In this document: in pieces, positions 24,041 to 35,135 of the stretch | How positions within the stretch are numbered: the stretch's first letter is position 1 | Layout: the number at the start of each line of letters is the position of its first letter | From: Chimonanthus salicifolius | Lineage: Eukaryota; Streptophyta; Magnoliopsida; Laurales; Calycanthaceae | DNA length: 64,000 bases | Reading direction: 5' to 3' | NCBI GenBank assembly: GCA_013350335.1 | Contig: CM023535.1 | Location: 26,132,617 to 26,196,616, forward strand | The notes under the pieces: model-generated | Told to the model about the DNA's origin: nothing | Database searches by the model: none | What the model saw: the letters and a program-made list of their open reading frames with translations, nothing else | Made by a program: the position numbers and the translations under genes

Positions 24041-25433
24041 TGATAGAGTCCATCTAGATTTAGATTTTGAATTTAATTTTGTTTTATCTTTATCTCTATT
24101 TTGAATTTCCACTCATCTTGTTATTTGAATTTCTCTTATCTATGAGTATTAGACTTTGATTATAAATAAATGAAATGGGCTCTCTTCTTTAGTGAGAGAT
24201 ACCAAGCATTTTATTTTTCACATGGTATTAGCTAGACGATCGAAATCCCTCCAATTCTCTAAGAGGCATCCTTTTAAGAAAACTCTTCTCTCCCTCTGCC
24301 GGATGAGATAATCACTGGCAGAGGGAGGACCCATTTCCTTCCCATCCATGTACTCAACACAATCATTTCTCTGTGGTTAGGTCTTCTTAAATAAAAAACG
24401 AACAACAAAAACTCTCTCCCAAATAGTTCCCTGCATCAGATCTGGGAATCCTATGCTTCTCACTATTCATTTTTTTCATGAACGCTCTTCGCCCACAGCC
24501 AATCTGTAATACCCTGCCCCAAAAAAGTTCCACATTGCTAGTGGCATTGGAAATTCCCTAGTATATAAGTAGTAGCCTTCCTCCTTCTAGCACAAGGCCT
24601 TTTGGGAGCAACTGTGGGTTGGCTCGCCAAAGCAAAGCCATGCGGGTCCATGTGTAGGCCCAAAGCGAACAATATTGTGCTAGCGGGACGGGTCGTTACA
24701 AATGGTATCAGAGAATGGTTCAACTCTCTGCCTGAAGGTGTAGGTTTGGTTGTTGTGTGTGCAGAGCTGGGGACGGCTCTGGCTTTAAAGGGGGTAGATT
24801 GTAATACCCTGCCCCAAAAAAGTCCCACATTGCTAGTGGCATTGGAAATTTTCTGGTATATAAGTAGTAGCATTCCTCCTTCTAGCACAAGGCCTATTGG
24901 GAGCAACAGTCGGTTGGCTCGCCAAAGCAAAGCCATACGGGTCCTCGTGTAGGCCCAAACCGGACAATATTGTGCTAGCGGGACGGGTCATTACACAATC
25001 TATAGCCCGATGTCATTTCTAACAAATCTTCGCAGTCAATCAGTATGGTGCCACCTCACCCAATTCTCGCAGCAAGTCAGTGCCCTGCCAATTCCTCTCC
25101 ACAACCAATCAATGTGCTACCAGTTAATCTAATTAGCAGTCAATGAGTGTGTTGCTTTCTCACTTCATCTAGCCAGTCAGTGTGCCACGTTTCATTTGTC
25201 ATTCATGCTGTTTCCAAGGTTAGTGTTATTCTGTACACACTACAGTTTGCGGGGGAGTGATAGAATCCATCTAGATTAGATTTTGAATTTAAATTTGTTT
25301 CATCTTTATCTTTATTTTGAATTTCCACTCATGTTGTTATTTGAATTTCCTTTATCTAGATGTATTAGATTTAATTATAAATAAATGATGTGATCTCTCC
25401 TTTTATGAGCGACACTGAGCTTTATTCTTCACA
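24041..25433 (+). mobile_element. Small non-coding LTR element hosting a TRIM
   Basis: LTRs at 24041-24222 (182 bp) and 25258-25433 (176 bp), each TGATAGA(G/A)TCCATCTAG...TTCACA, with target duplication AAATG (24036-24040 and 25434-25438). The 5' LTR is followed at once by a PBS-like TGGTATTAGC (24223); the 3' LTR is preceded by GCGGGGGAG (about 25249-25257), a good polypurine tract. After subtracting the nested TRIM the element is under 0.9 kb with no coding potential, so it must be mobilised by a copia-type partner. Confidence 0.9.
24505..24995 (+). mobile_element. Complete TRIM retrotransposon, 491 bp
   Basis: Two 196-bp LTRs (24505-24700 and 24800-24995), both TGTAATACCC...GGGTC(G/A)TTACA, flanked by target duplication CAATC (24500-24504 and 24996-25000). 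The 99-bp middle holds a perfect PBS, TGGTATCAGAGA (24703-24714), and a polypurine tract, AAAGGGGGTAGA (24787-24798). TATATAAG occurs at the same offset in both LTRs (24562 and 24857). There is no coding capacity, as expected for a terminal-repeat retrotransposon in miniature. The LTRs differ at roughly 15 positions by eye. Confidence 0.96.
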
Positions 25434-25621
25434 AAATGTTTGAGGTAGGACAAGGGAAAAAAGCATAAGCAAATACTACATTGAGGATATCACTAGAATA
25501 ACAAGAAAGGAATTTATATTGTGACAAGGGGTATTCCTGAGGTATTACATCCAACAAGACTAATCCCCCCCAGCCTACACCGTTATGCCCACGTAGCTAG
25601 CCCTAGTAAGTCAGGTGATAT

Positions 25622-27964
25622 TGTTGAGCACTGAAATATTATAGTTTTACCCCTAGTTATTTGACTAGTTAGCCTTGATTTTGTATATATCACATGCGTT
25701 TAATGTTATTTTCTAGTTTTATAGATAAAAATGGAGAGTTCAGGAAAATAGACTTAAAATAGTGGATAATTGCAAGATTAGTGTTTAATTCGGAAGACTT
25801 GGAATTTTTATGATTAATTTCACTCCTTAGGGTTTTTCATGTAAATTGGTTAGTCTAGATCCAGTTATGGGAGTCTAGATTAAATCAATATTTTAGATTT
25901 TAAAGTGGTGAAGTTAATTATTAAATTCTGGAAGAGAGAACCTACAATTCAAAGGCCAAAGGCTAAAGTTCAAGCTCAATGGGCCAAAGATCCACTTCAA
26001 TTGGGCCAAGCTAAGCTCCACAGGCTATCATTGGGCTCGGCCACAGGCAGTCCATGAGCATATCACAGATGGGCCATGCCAATGTGCAGTCCAAAGTCCA
26101 ACAAAGGCTCAAGTCCTCAAGCTTAAGTCCAAGTTTCATTGGAGGCCCATGTGCTCGTTTGAGGCTCAAATCCCTAACTCCAAAACCCATTCACACGCCC
26201 AAGCCTTGTCCATTTCCTTGTCAATCCACACCACCCAATCTCCATCTTAAATCCTAACCATTCATCGCATGCATAAAAATTACGTCAAAACCTAGAGCCA
26301 CCTGTCAAATCCAACCCATACATTCATGACATTAGATCTGGGCCATCCAATCTATGCATCACCTAGATCAACCTTAGGACCATAACCATCCATACATCAT
26401 TTAATCATCCATCCATTTATATCAACCATCACTCATTAAAACCATTAGATTTAGGACATTTCATCACAACCATCCATTTTATGCATACATTTTAGGTAAA
26501 CCCTAGAGTATCCACCCCATATCCATTGCATACATAAATCATCTTAGATCTAGGCCATTCATCTCATCATCCCTCTTAATCAACCTTTAAATCATAACCC
26601 TCCATTAGGTACCTCATCATTCCCATATTTTATTTCATCCAATAAACTTTAGAGCCATTAGATCTTAACCCAAAGTAATCATAGTCATCCATTCATAAAA
26701 ACCCTAGGATTAAGAATAAAGCCAAAAGTCCATCTAGGTTCATGCCATATCACCTACACCTCACCACTTCATCCACACAATCCTTCCACACGATTTTTGC
26801 ATCATCTAATCCACCTCATGCACATATCACATAGGTCAACCCTCCACATCATCCAATTCATCTCATCCATTCATGCATTCAAACTTCAGATCTCAACCGA
26901 TCATTACATTGCATTCATAAACCCTAATACACAGCATAAAATTCACCTATGCCCATCTAGATCCAATATTTTCTCTAACTTTTCTTGCACTCCAAGCTAA
27001 CTTAGCCACCAAGTCACCTTCTCTCCAGAAAAGATCAAGAGACAAGAAGACAGGAGGTCCCACACGATTTTACAAGTGAGAGTTGTAAATTTACGTCTCC
27101 ATTTTATTTTCTTATTCTCAAATTTTATTAATGCCGGTACTTGAATTCTTCCATGAAATAAATAAGAGATGTTCTTTTAGAATCCTGAAAAGTCCAATTA
27201 TTCATACTTCTTTTTATAATCTCTTTTGATTTTAATTTTGTATTCTTTGTTTAATTAAAGGACTTAGGTTATAAGTGTTAAATCTAAGAATTGGACTTTA
27301 ATTAGATTAAGGATTATGAATTTTAATTAATTGGTGTAAATTGATTCTTGAATTCTAAGCGTTGAATTTCAGATCTAAATCTCTTATTTGTTTATTTATT
27401 TTGGGCGATATAACCACTTTTAAATTTTGCATTTATTTATTCTGTCATTTAGTTTATTTGTCAATTTATTTCTTGTCTTTAGTTACATTAGTTATTTTGT
27501 ATGTTTGTTGTATAAAAATTGTTCAATATATGTTTTTCTTGTGAATCTTGTATGTTTATTCTTTAATTCTTTAATTCATTGTATCCGTACTCACTCTCTC
27601 TCAAATTTCATCTAATTAGGGTTGGAATTATGATATTTTGATCTTAAAACATGTGATTTTAAATTAAAATGAGACTACCATTATTCATGTTTCACCAATT
27701 TAATAAAAAGAAGATGGAATTGATTCTTGACTTGTTAAATTGATAAATTAGATAATAATGGTATTGATTTTGAATTTCTAAGATCCAAATTAAAATTGTA
27801 ATTCTATGTCTTAGATTTCTTATGATTACATATTTTAAAAGGTACCAATTTAATTTAAGCACATATTTTGTGGATTTTCTTTGGGTTCCACCTCACACTC
27901 AATCGCTATACTATTAAATGGTTAGTGCACTTACGAGATTTATAAATTTAAAATTTGCACAACA
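25622..27964 (+). mobile_element. 2.3-kb LTR, Athila/Tat-like
   Basis: Starts TGTTGAGCACTGAAATATTA and ends ...TTTGCACAACA, giving TGTTG/CAACA terminal repeats. The 3' part (caccacactcaatcgctata... style text with 'ttagtgcacttacgag') resembles Athila/Tat LTR ends and matches LTR K (60152 onward) in reverse. The 5-bp flanks (gatat, gatga) agree at only three of five positions, so it is either a decayed solo LTR or the 5' LTR of a truncated element. Small reading frames at 26054-27615 have low-complexity composition and are not called genes. Confidence 0.65.
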
Positions 27965-27990
27965 GATGACACCAGGAATCGATCAATGAA
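27965..27990 (+). other. Possible primer-binding site after the LTR
   Basis: GATGACACCAGGAATCGATC directly follows CAACA. TGACACCAGGAATCGA reads like the complement of a tRNA acceptor and T-arm (GGTTCGATTCC-type), with one mismatch near the start. If real, the upstream LTR is a 5' LTR. Confidence 0.35.
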
Positions 27991-28521
27991 CAATAACAAA
28001 GGAAAATTTATAACACATCGTTTCTTGAGTACCCCTTTCAATTACGTCTAGAATAGAAGGTACAACAAAAACAATACAAGGACAGTCACTGTAAACAGTT
28101 GAAAGGTCATCCTGCATTCCAAACTAGTAGAAGAACCATCGAGTGTGGTAAGTGATGAAGCACCATTGGCTTTGAAATTGGAGGGTATGAAAAAAAAGAA
28201 GTAAAATAAGCTAGTCCAGTGAAAGAACCTAGCTCTAAAAGGAAGACAAGAAGCCAAAGTAAGCAAGAGGGTAAAAGTAGTGAAGAGCTTCAACTTTTTT
28301 TTTTTTAATATATGACCTCTTTGAAAAAGATACTAAATTGCACCTTGAGTTTTCATATTGGAAGAGGAACGGTGAGTTTAGTGGGCATCCATGCATAAAT
28401 GAGGTTGGTGTAGTGAGAATTAGTAATATATTTGTGCTTGATCGTGTATGCATGTATTATAACCTCTTGATGCATTTTTGCCGTTACCCTTTGGTGAATA
28501 TAGAGGAGTGCAAAATAATTA
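27991..28521. other. Unassigned, no gene seen
   Basis: Mixed AT-rich sequence. A short frame at 28338-28541 (67 codons) and a minus-strand frame at 28048-28293 with a hydrophobic end have no recognised motif. This could be the interior of a non-autonomous element behind the LTR at 25622-27964. Confidence 0.4.
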
Positions 28522-28678
28522 TAATGTCGACATGGGTGTAATTCAACTGGTAATCTCTAGCTTTAGGATGTGGAAGGTGCCAGATTCGAGTCGTAGGACC
28601 TCATCAGGTGTGTCCTAAGGGCTGTAGGTATCACCTGTGGGAATTTTATATCGGGTTTCCCACTGTTTGAAAAAATGC
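28522..28678 (+). mobile_element. SINE-like, tRNA-derived sequence (candidate)
   Basis: 'tgggtgtaattcaactggta' (about 28530-28549) resembles a pol III A box and 'cagattcgagtc' (about 28582-28593) a B box, about 35-40 bp apart, as in tRNA-derived SINE heads. A 'gaaaaaatg' run (about 28669-28677) could be the tail. No clear target duplication was found and the body is short, so this is only a candidate. Confidence 0.4.
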
Positions 28679-28985
28679 TAGGATGTGTTCGTGGAAGTAA
28701 CAATTGTTCCATCGAAGTATGCTGCAAATTTTGCACTGGTGGAGAATTTAATCCCTTCGTTCACAGAAGTGAACAACAAATCATTTGGCTTGAAAGAGAA
28801 GGGATTCATTTGAAATTTGTGTTGAAAGTGGTCAAGCAAGTGAGGACAGGGTTGCACGTGATCAAAGGAAGATAGAAGCAAGCTATCACAATTGTGACTG
28901 CTAAAGAAGATGCACCAAAAGAAATGGTGAAGCATTTCAAAGGGTTAGAGTACGAAAGGATACAGAGAAAAAGAAGTGAGAGAGG
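28674..28985 (+). pseudogene. Protein-like fragment, unidentified
   Basis: Two stretches read like former coding sequence: 28674-28813 (KDVFVEVTIVPSKYAANFAL, then VENLIPSFTEVNNKSFG, ending in TGA) and about 28890-28985 (DAPKEMVKHFKGLEYERIQR). They are separated by frame changes. I do not recognise the family. It may be a decayed exon or transposon interior. Confidence 0.25.
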
Positions 28986-29180
28986 ATCCTCCATGTACTC
29001 GTGGTTGTGAGGAGTGGATGTGTTACCATGAATCCAACATGGGCTTCTACGTGGGAAGCATAGAAATTAAGAGAGGCTGAGGTTGCATTAGTAAAAGTAG
29101 CACATCAAGAAGTCATGAGGATGGATGTAATTGACATTTCTTGTACCCTGAGGAGCATGAAAAAGTTCCACAAGTCTTAC

Positions 29181-29508
29181 CAATGTTTTAAAATTTGACC
29201 TGTGAATCTAATTGTTTTAGAGTCAAACTTGTGCCATCAGTATGATATTATAAATAATATTAAATTATTAACTAAAGTTTAATTGATAGATTGAAATAAA
29301 ATTTTAAGAATTTTATATATATTTTCATAAATTTTGAAATAGCTTTTTATGGGTCATGGTTCACGGCCGATGGAAGAAAATTGGTCAAACTTGCAAGTTT
29401 GACCAATTTTTTACGTTTTCTGCAGAGATAGTTTTTTGAAGAAACCGACCATTATTGAAGCCGGTCGTGACTGTTCAATCACAAGCCGATCCAATTTTCA
29501 AAATATTG
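29181..29508. mobile_element. MITE-like element with central palindrome
   Basis: The left end CAATGTTTTAAAATTTGACC and the right end (reverse complement CAATATTTTGAAAATTGG) form imperfect terminal inverted repeats. Flanks GTCTTAC (29174-29180) and GTCTTAA (29509-29515) look like a 7-bp target duplication with one mismatch. The element is 328 bp, non-coding, with CCGGT-type inverted motifs inside (about 29437-29490), a pattern common in plant hAT- or MULE-like MITEs. Confidence 0.6.
29377..29410. repeat. 34-bp perfect palindrome
   Basis: AAAATTGGTCAAACTTG is followed directly by its exact reverse complement, with no loop. It lies near the middle of the MITE-like element and would extrude as a cruciform or fold as a perfect RNA hairpin. 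Confidence 0.95.
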
Positions 29509-29559
29509 GTCTTAACACTTAATATTTGAAATATTTTCTTCTGAACTTTGTACTTGCAT

Positions 29560-30560
29560 TTCTTTGATTTATTAGAAAAAGTTTAAAAATGGCTTTTTGA
29601 TTCGTGTGTAAATGAGCAAGATATGTAATACTTCATCATAATATCAGAGTTTATTGATTCAAAATCAATCATATAATCAATTATCATTAAACTTAATGTT
29701 CGACAAACCCGAACGACATAACCACAGGATCTGAATCAATTAATGCTTGAAACACGGATCAATTTTAATGCGAAAATCATAAACATAATAATTATAAGAC
29801 ATACTCGGATCTATTGATGAAGAAGAGTGAGCTTTGATCTTCCCTTTGATATGTCGATGCTTCCTGAAGTCCAAAAACAAGAGAAAACACCCACCTTGGA
29901 GTTTTTACCTCTTTCCTCCTTAATGCCCTCTCCCAAATTCGTAAATATTGTTTTGGGAAATTAGGGTGATGGATAATTATGGACTGAGATCCTATTATAG
30001 GCAGAAGGAAGACCCCTTAGGCAATTGGAACTTTTCTTTCATACTTCCCACCAAAATAAGAAACTAACCTCCTTTAGAACTCTCTTAAAATAGATATTCC
30101 TTATTTAAACATAGTTTCTCTGATTTAAGATCCTCTATGTGGAGCCCCAAATTTAATGTGGGTCATGTTTAGTCTCACTTGGCCCACATTTACACTTTAT
30201 GTGATTTAAAACAGATATATCATAAGGTGTACACATAAATTGTATTTAACAACATAATGCAGTCAACATCATAATGATAATACTAAATAAACCACAAGTG
30301 CGAGGAATGGCGGTTGCACATCATCTTATCTTGACATGGTCCCTTCTATTACTACAACACAAGTGACCTACCTAGTATAGCCCTTAAATGAGAGATTTTC
30401 ATAATGGTCTATATAAGTGTCATAACATTATGACTATTCCTGTTAGTGATAAAACAATCACACGTAATGTATATACTAACCATAATAAACAGGAATAATA
30501 ATCAGAAACGCATATATGAGTACTCAAATGTCAAATAATGCACATTTATTCATAATTCAG
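29560..30560 (-). mobile_element. Probable 3' end or LTR of a copia remnant
   Basis: Sequence downstream (minus strand) of the copia RNase H fragment. It contains 'gtgggccaagtgag' at about 30163-30185 on the minus strand, a phrase commonly found near copia polypurine tracts, and AT-rich LTR-like DNA. No clean LTR borders or target duplication were identified. Confidence 0.4.
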
Positions 30561-30579
30561 TCAAAAATTCATAATTATA

Positions 30580-31330
30580 TCATAATAGATTACGTTCAAG
30601 ACCCATTCTATTGGCATGTTCCTTAAAGGTCTTTATAGGTAATCTCTTCGTCAACGGATCTACCACCTTAAGTAAAGTACTAATGTGTTCAATAGACACC
30701 GTCCGTTTTTGAACTTCTTCTTTCACGGCAAAGTACTTCAATTCTATGTGTTTCGATCCATTCGAATACATGTCGTTCTTAGAGAAGAATACTGCTGCAG
30801 AATTATCACAATAAATTCTCAGTGGCTTGGCAATGTTGTCGACAATTCCAAGTCCTGAAACAAAGTTTCGCAGGCACATTCCTTGAACAGTGGCCTCATA
30901 GCACGCCACAAACTCTGCTTTCATGGTTGATGTTACAGTGATAGACTATTTGGCGCTTTTCCATGATATTGCTCCGCCAGCCATAAGGAACAAATAACCA
31001 AACATTGACATTCTGCTATCAATGCAACCACCAAGATCCGAATCTGAGTAGCCAATGACCTCGAGTTTATCAGACCCATTAAATGTAAGTACGAAGTCTT
31101 TAGTACCATGTAGATACCTCAATACTTTCTTTACAGCTTTTCAGTGATCCATTTCAGGGTTCTTTGGTATCTCCCCAGCTTACTAATAGCAAAACTATAA
31201 TAATTGTTTGTAGATGTACATGAAGATGTACTCTGATCCAAATTCTTCTTCCACTTTAGTAGATAAGAAACATCCAACATGCCAAGGGTATCGCTTCTCA
31301 TAAACCTCTTACTATGTGGCACTACATGTG
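30580..31330 (-). pseudogene. pol: Copia reverse transcriptase tail and RNase H remnant
   Basis: Right to left: SFAISKLGRYQRTLKWITEK (end of the RT linker; 31131-31322), then after a frame change VLRYLHGTKDFVLTFNGSDK with GYSDSDLGGCIDSRMSMFGY and AISWKSAK, a stop, and the frame 30924-30580 with MKAEFVACYEATVQGMCLRN, IYCDNSAAVFFSKND and KHIELKYFAVKEEV. Those are the copia RNase H blocks. Missing upstream domains and several lesions show an old, 5'-truncated or deleted copy. It is not the SIRE-like family, judging by the RNase H wording. Confidence 0.85.
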
Positions 31331-31849
31331 TTTTTGTATCTTACAAATTCTTTTTAATGCACTAGATACTATCTTAGACTTTCTTTCTAGATTTTCCTTC
31401 ACATTGAAGGATTTTTCATGTAAAATATTAATTTATAGTTTGGTAATTTATTATTCTCTTAATAGGTGTTCATTATTCTATGGTGTGATATGATTTTATT
31501 TTCCCAAATTAATTCATATATAAACTGAAAGAGGGTCACTTCATAATAAAAACAGGACAAGAGATTAAATTAAAAAATAAGATCAAATTATTTTCCACTC
31601 AAAGGAAAATTAAATTGATTTCTATCACCTTAATGTGCAAGATAATGACGATAAGAGGAGGGAAAATCATTATCGTCATCAATGTCATTAATCTCATCTA
31701 TTTGGAGTCATTTCTTAAAATTTTTCCCTTTAATTCTATCCTATAAAAAACCATACCATCCACTAAGCTGTAATCCCTTATTCCTTTTGTATCTTTTCTC
31801 CTTTTTTGACCATGTTTAAACGTTTACCTCTCTTTGTTCCTTCTATTTG

Positions 31850-32095
31850 CATTCTTTTAAGTTTTTTGAAATCTACTTTTCTACTCTCCTACACATGCCA
31901 AACCAACTCAAGTGACTTTCCCTCATTTCTCTAATCTTTTGTGGCTACCCTAAAGATTTTTTGAATGCATATGATCTTGATCCTATCTCGTAAAGTTATT
32001 TTACTCATCCAACTTACATTATATATCTATTACCATTTATCTTATCTACTTGACTTTTCTTTGTTGTTAAAGCTTAGCTCCATGAAGTATCACGA
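31850..32095 (-). pseudogene. LINE reverse-transcriptase tail (minus strand)
   Basis: The reverse complement reads WMSKITLRDRIKII, then KDxRNEGKSLELVWHV and MQIEGTKRGKR in broken frames. This corresponds to the C-terminal block of plant L1-like LINE proteins (consensus style LRWM..RD+IRN...ESRLRWFGHV...VEG.KRGRGRP). It is heavily decayed. Confidence 0.5.
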
Positions 32096-32204
32096 ATGGG
32101 AATGGAGGACTAGCTAGAGAAGTGCTCCATGATAAAAGAATACAATGCAAACTAAAGGAAAGTATCTATTGGGCTAAGAATGTTAGATAATAAAGGAAAA
32201 ACAA

Positions 32205-32470
32205 GTTTATAAGGTAATTGTAATAGAAATTCATATTTAAGATGGATGAGTATAGCAATGTTAAAAGATAATTAGAAATAAAAACACTAAAAAAACCCTT
32301 CAGAGTAACTGCAATAGATGAGGAAATGAGGGTTACTTGAGATGATTTGAGCATGTGTGTGTGATATCAGAAACAACCCATGTTAGAAAAATTGAACATG
32401 TGCAAGTAGAAGGTGAAAAATGTTGATTATTAAAAACTTGAATAAAAGAGAGGAAAAAAATGATCAGAGA
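32205..32470 (+). pseudogene. LINE reverse-transcriptase tail (plus strand)
   Basis: RWMSIAMLKD, FRVTAIDEEMRVT, a FEHV block ('tgatttgagcatgtg') and VQVEGEK appear in shifting frames. It is the same C-terminal segment as at 31850-32095 but in opposite orientation. Many stops; no 3' poly-A tail was identified with certainty (a T10 run at 32495 is nearby). Confidence 0.45.
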
Positions 32471-32559
32471 ATCTAGGACAACATAATGTATGATTTTTTT
32501 TTTTTTATAAAATAGAGTGAAAGAAATGAATTTAAACGTCTCCATAGGAATAATGTTTA

Positions 32560-33489
32560 TACTAATAATGATGATTATAATATATCTATATTAGTTAATG
32601 TTAACTATTCTTTTATGGTTCATCATTTGAAGGAGGGTTCGCTTAAAAGTGTAATCTATTTTTTGAAATAGACCTTAAATGGGTTTAGAGGACTAGATGT
32701 CCTAGTGGACAAATGGGCTTAAATGGATTTATTGGGTTTCTAAACAACTTAAGCTTATGTGTGAGAGTTAAGATGAGTCCATTCGACTTTGGAATGGATC
32801 AAGTTTTGAATTTGAATAGGCGTAGAATTAGGTATGAGAAGAGCTTTGCCCTAAATTCACTAGGGTTAATTGATATACTTGATAAAGGGATCAGTTGATT
32901 TCTTGGGCCTAGGTTAGTTTTAAAACTTGATCCAAGACAAAGAACTTGGCAAAATCACCTTCGGATTCTAGAAAAACAAAACTAGCATGGGAAATCGGCT
33001 AAGTATTGGTCAAATCAACCTTAAAAGCAATTACTCTAGAGCTCTAATGTTTAGAATAAGAATATATATAATTCTAATGTCCCATAATTATTACATCAAT
33101 GGTATTTATAGCTATAATAATAACATTTTTTTTTTCAAAAGAAATTAGTTGAACTTGGGACAAGTTTACAGGGTGTTTATTTTTACACCATATTTCTCTA
33201 ACAGTACGCGGCTAAGTATTTTCTTTCGATTCTACCCAGACGGTGTACTCATACAGACTTACTTTAGGACATTACAACATGTCACAATGTCAAGTGTGGT
33301 CACAATAATACATGGATTAATGCCAACATCTCAAAATACAAAACATAAACTAAAGGTCCTCAATATGGTCTTCTACCTAGCCTTTGGGGTACCTCAGACC
33401 CCACCTCTAGAAGACTCCCTGTGAGGGGTCAGTACACAAGAAGGCATTAATAATAATAATAAGCAACATACAATTCATCCAACAAGATT
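32560..33489. other. Unassigned, no gene seen
   Basis: About 930 bp of AT-rich sequence with a T-run at 33128. Short frames at 32713-32898 and 33149-33424 show no known motif. 33380-33450 ('cctcagaccccacctctaga') may already belong to the LTR-like DNA that hosts LTR C. Confidence 0.4.
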
Positions 33490-34056
33490 TTGAATGGTAT
33501 GAAATAATATGCGTCAACCTCAGTTGCCCACATACTTCCACACATCGCCGTCACTACTCTCATTTTGTGACTAACCCCATTGCCTTCTGCCACTACTCCC
33601 ATTTCGTTGCGCATGCTTGTTCATAGTGCGTTGTCATTACTCTCATTTCATAGCCGTCACTACTCCCATTTCATGACCTACGAAACGAGCCTTGCCATTA
33701 CTCCCATTTTACGACCTACGCATCGAGCATTGTCATTACTCCCATTTAATGGCATTTTTATTACCATCATTCATACATCCCACGTCTCTATACATTCAAG
33801 GTGCATTTCTAGCCTATTAACATCACACATCACATTGTGCATGTTCTCTCTTTCATTATCACATTCATTCATATCATGTATCTGTACACATCTCATCATG
33901 TTGGCATCACATCATAAATTGCCAACATCACAAGAATACTCATAACTTACCCACACATGTGCACGAGCAATACCCCAACAAGTATTCTCATACAACCTTT
34001 CATCGCATAAAAATTCATATCAAGCATTCACCTCATTCTCAATTTGGGATAATCAT
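33490..34056 (-). mobile_element. LTR-like host DNA of solo LTR C, with minisatellite
   Basis: Contains four to five imperfect ~50-bp units of 'cattactcccatttcatgac..acg' (about 33540-33755). It resumes after LTR C at 51868 with text similar to the corresponding part of LTR C, so it is probably another gypsy LTR in minus orientation that received C at AATCA (34052-34056). Its own left border was not found. Confidence 0.45.
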
Positions 34057-35135
34057 GTCACGCCCCAGTCTGATGGGCACGTGACTGGGGATATTTTTTT
34101 AAACCTTAAAGCATACATATCTCTTAGTCCATACATGAGGCACTCACACGTGTGAAGGGATTCCCGTGAATCCCAAGACTTGTTGGACCCTCGGTGATCG
34201 AACTGAATAATCACCTGCCTACATACTCTTCAAAGATCGGATCATGCATAGTTATACTTTCATTCTATTCTTAATGGGTTAAGTCCACTCTTCATGCATG
34301 GAGCATCCATGCGCTACGCATCATCTCATGCCATTATCCAACCATGGGTCCAAAACCAAGCTGTGGATCAAATGCCCAACCATGGGTCCAACCTCAAATA
34401 TGGGACCAACGTATCAACCATGGGCCCAATACGTCTACCATGGGACCAATATGTCTATCAGTGATCCTATAATCCCCTATGGGTCAAGTACCCAAATATG
34501 GGTTCAATATTTGTCCATGGGTATAACATTCACCCATCGTAACTATAGTCGTCCATGGGCCCAACACTCGAAAATGGATCTCTACATGACTGTGGCAACA
34601 TAATCATATCATTGGCACGAGGGCATAATGCCATGCTCAAAATCATGTGAGGAACATACCCGTACCCTGTTAGAATTACGTGAGGGACGTACCCATACAA
34701 CTCCAAGAACTCGTGAGGGACGTACCCATACCACACCAGAATCTCCTGAGGGACGTACCCATACCATGCCATCTAAGTGACCCAGTCACATACATATCAA
34801 TGCCACAATCCTCATGTATCCATCTCGAGGTTTCCCACGGTCCCCTAGCCACTACAGGCTTCATGGGGTCTACATATCCTGACATCAAGGGGTTTACGTA
34901 GGGGGGAATTGCACTCACCAGTATCACCATCTCTAGACTCCCAAGGCCTCATAGCCACTCCAGGCCACCATTATAGAATCCACAAGGATTGGTACGAACG
35001 ACTCCATATTGAAAGTCTCACTTATTTACCAGTCCCCTCTACCCTCCGGTATCTTTACAACACACTGAAGCTAACATTCTACCATGCTTCTACTCATGAA
35101 TGCATGTCTACCAATTCCCATGTTGACACGTCATA
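34057..35135 (-). mobile_element. Solo LTR C, first piece
   Basis: Starts TGTCACGCCCCAG at 34057 (minus-strand LTR end) after target duplication AATCA. The LTR continues at 46901-47859 and about 50999-51862, where it ends GGGGTCGTTATA followed by AATCA (51863-51867). The net length is about 2.9 kb, close to the LTR of element B. This piece holds CCATGGG-rich degenerate repeats (about 34315-34565) and four ~38-bp units of 'gagggacgtacccatacc' (34650-34765). Confidence 0.88.
34650..34765 (-). repeat. Short tandem repeat in LTR C
   Basis: Four near-identical units built on GTGAGG(G/A)ACGTACCCATACC at roughly 34650, 34681, 34714 and 34748. This is LTR-internal; the peptide frames on both strands here come from the repeat and are not genes. 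Confidence 0.8.

Noticed and set aside
24538..24952. Overlapping 116- and 132-codon frames on opposite strands
   Set aside because: They cross both LTRs of the TRIM and end in its repeats; a non-coding element.
24538..24995. Cassandra-type TRIM with 5S rRNA-like LTR
   Set aside because: No 5S rRNA internal promoter sequence was seen in the LTR; it is a different TRIM family.
28048..28293. Minus-strand secreted or membrane peptide
   Set aside because: The hydrophobic stretch comes from T-rich composition; no conserved motif or supporting context.
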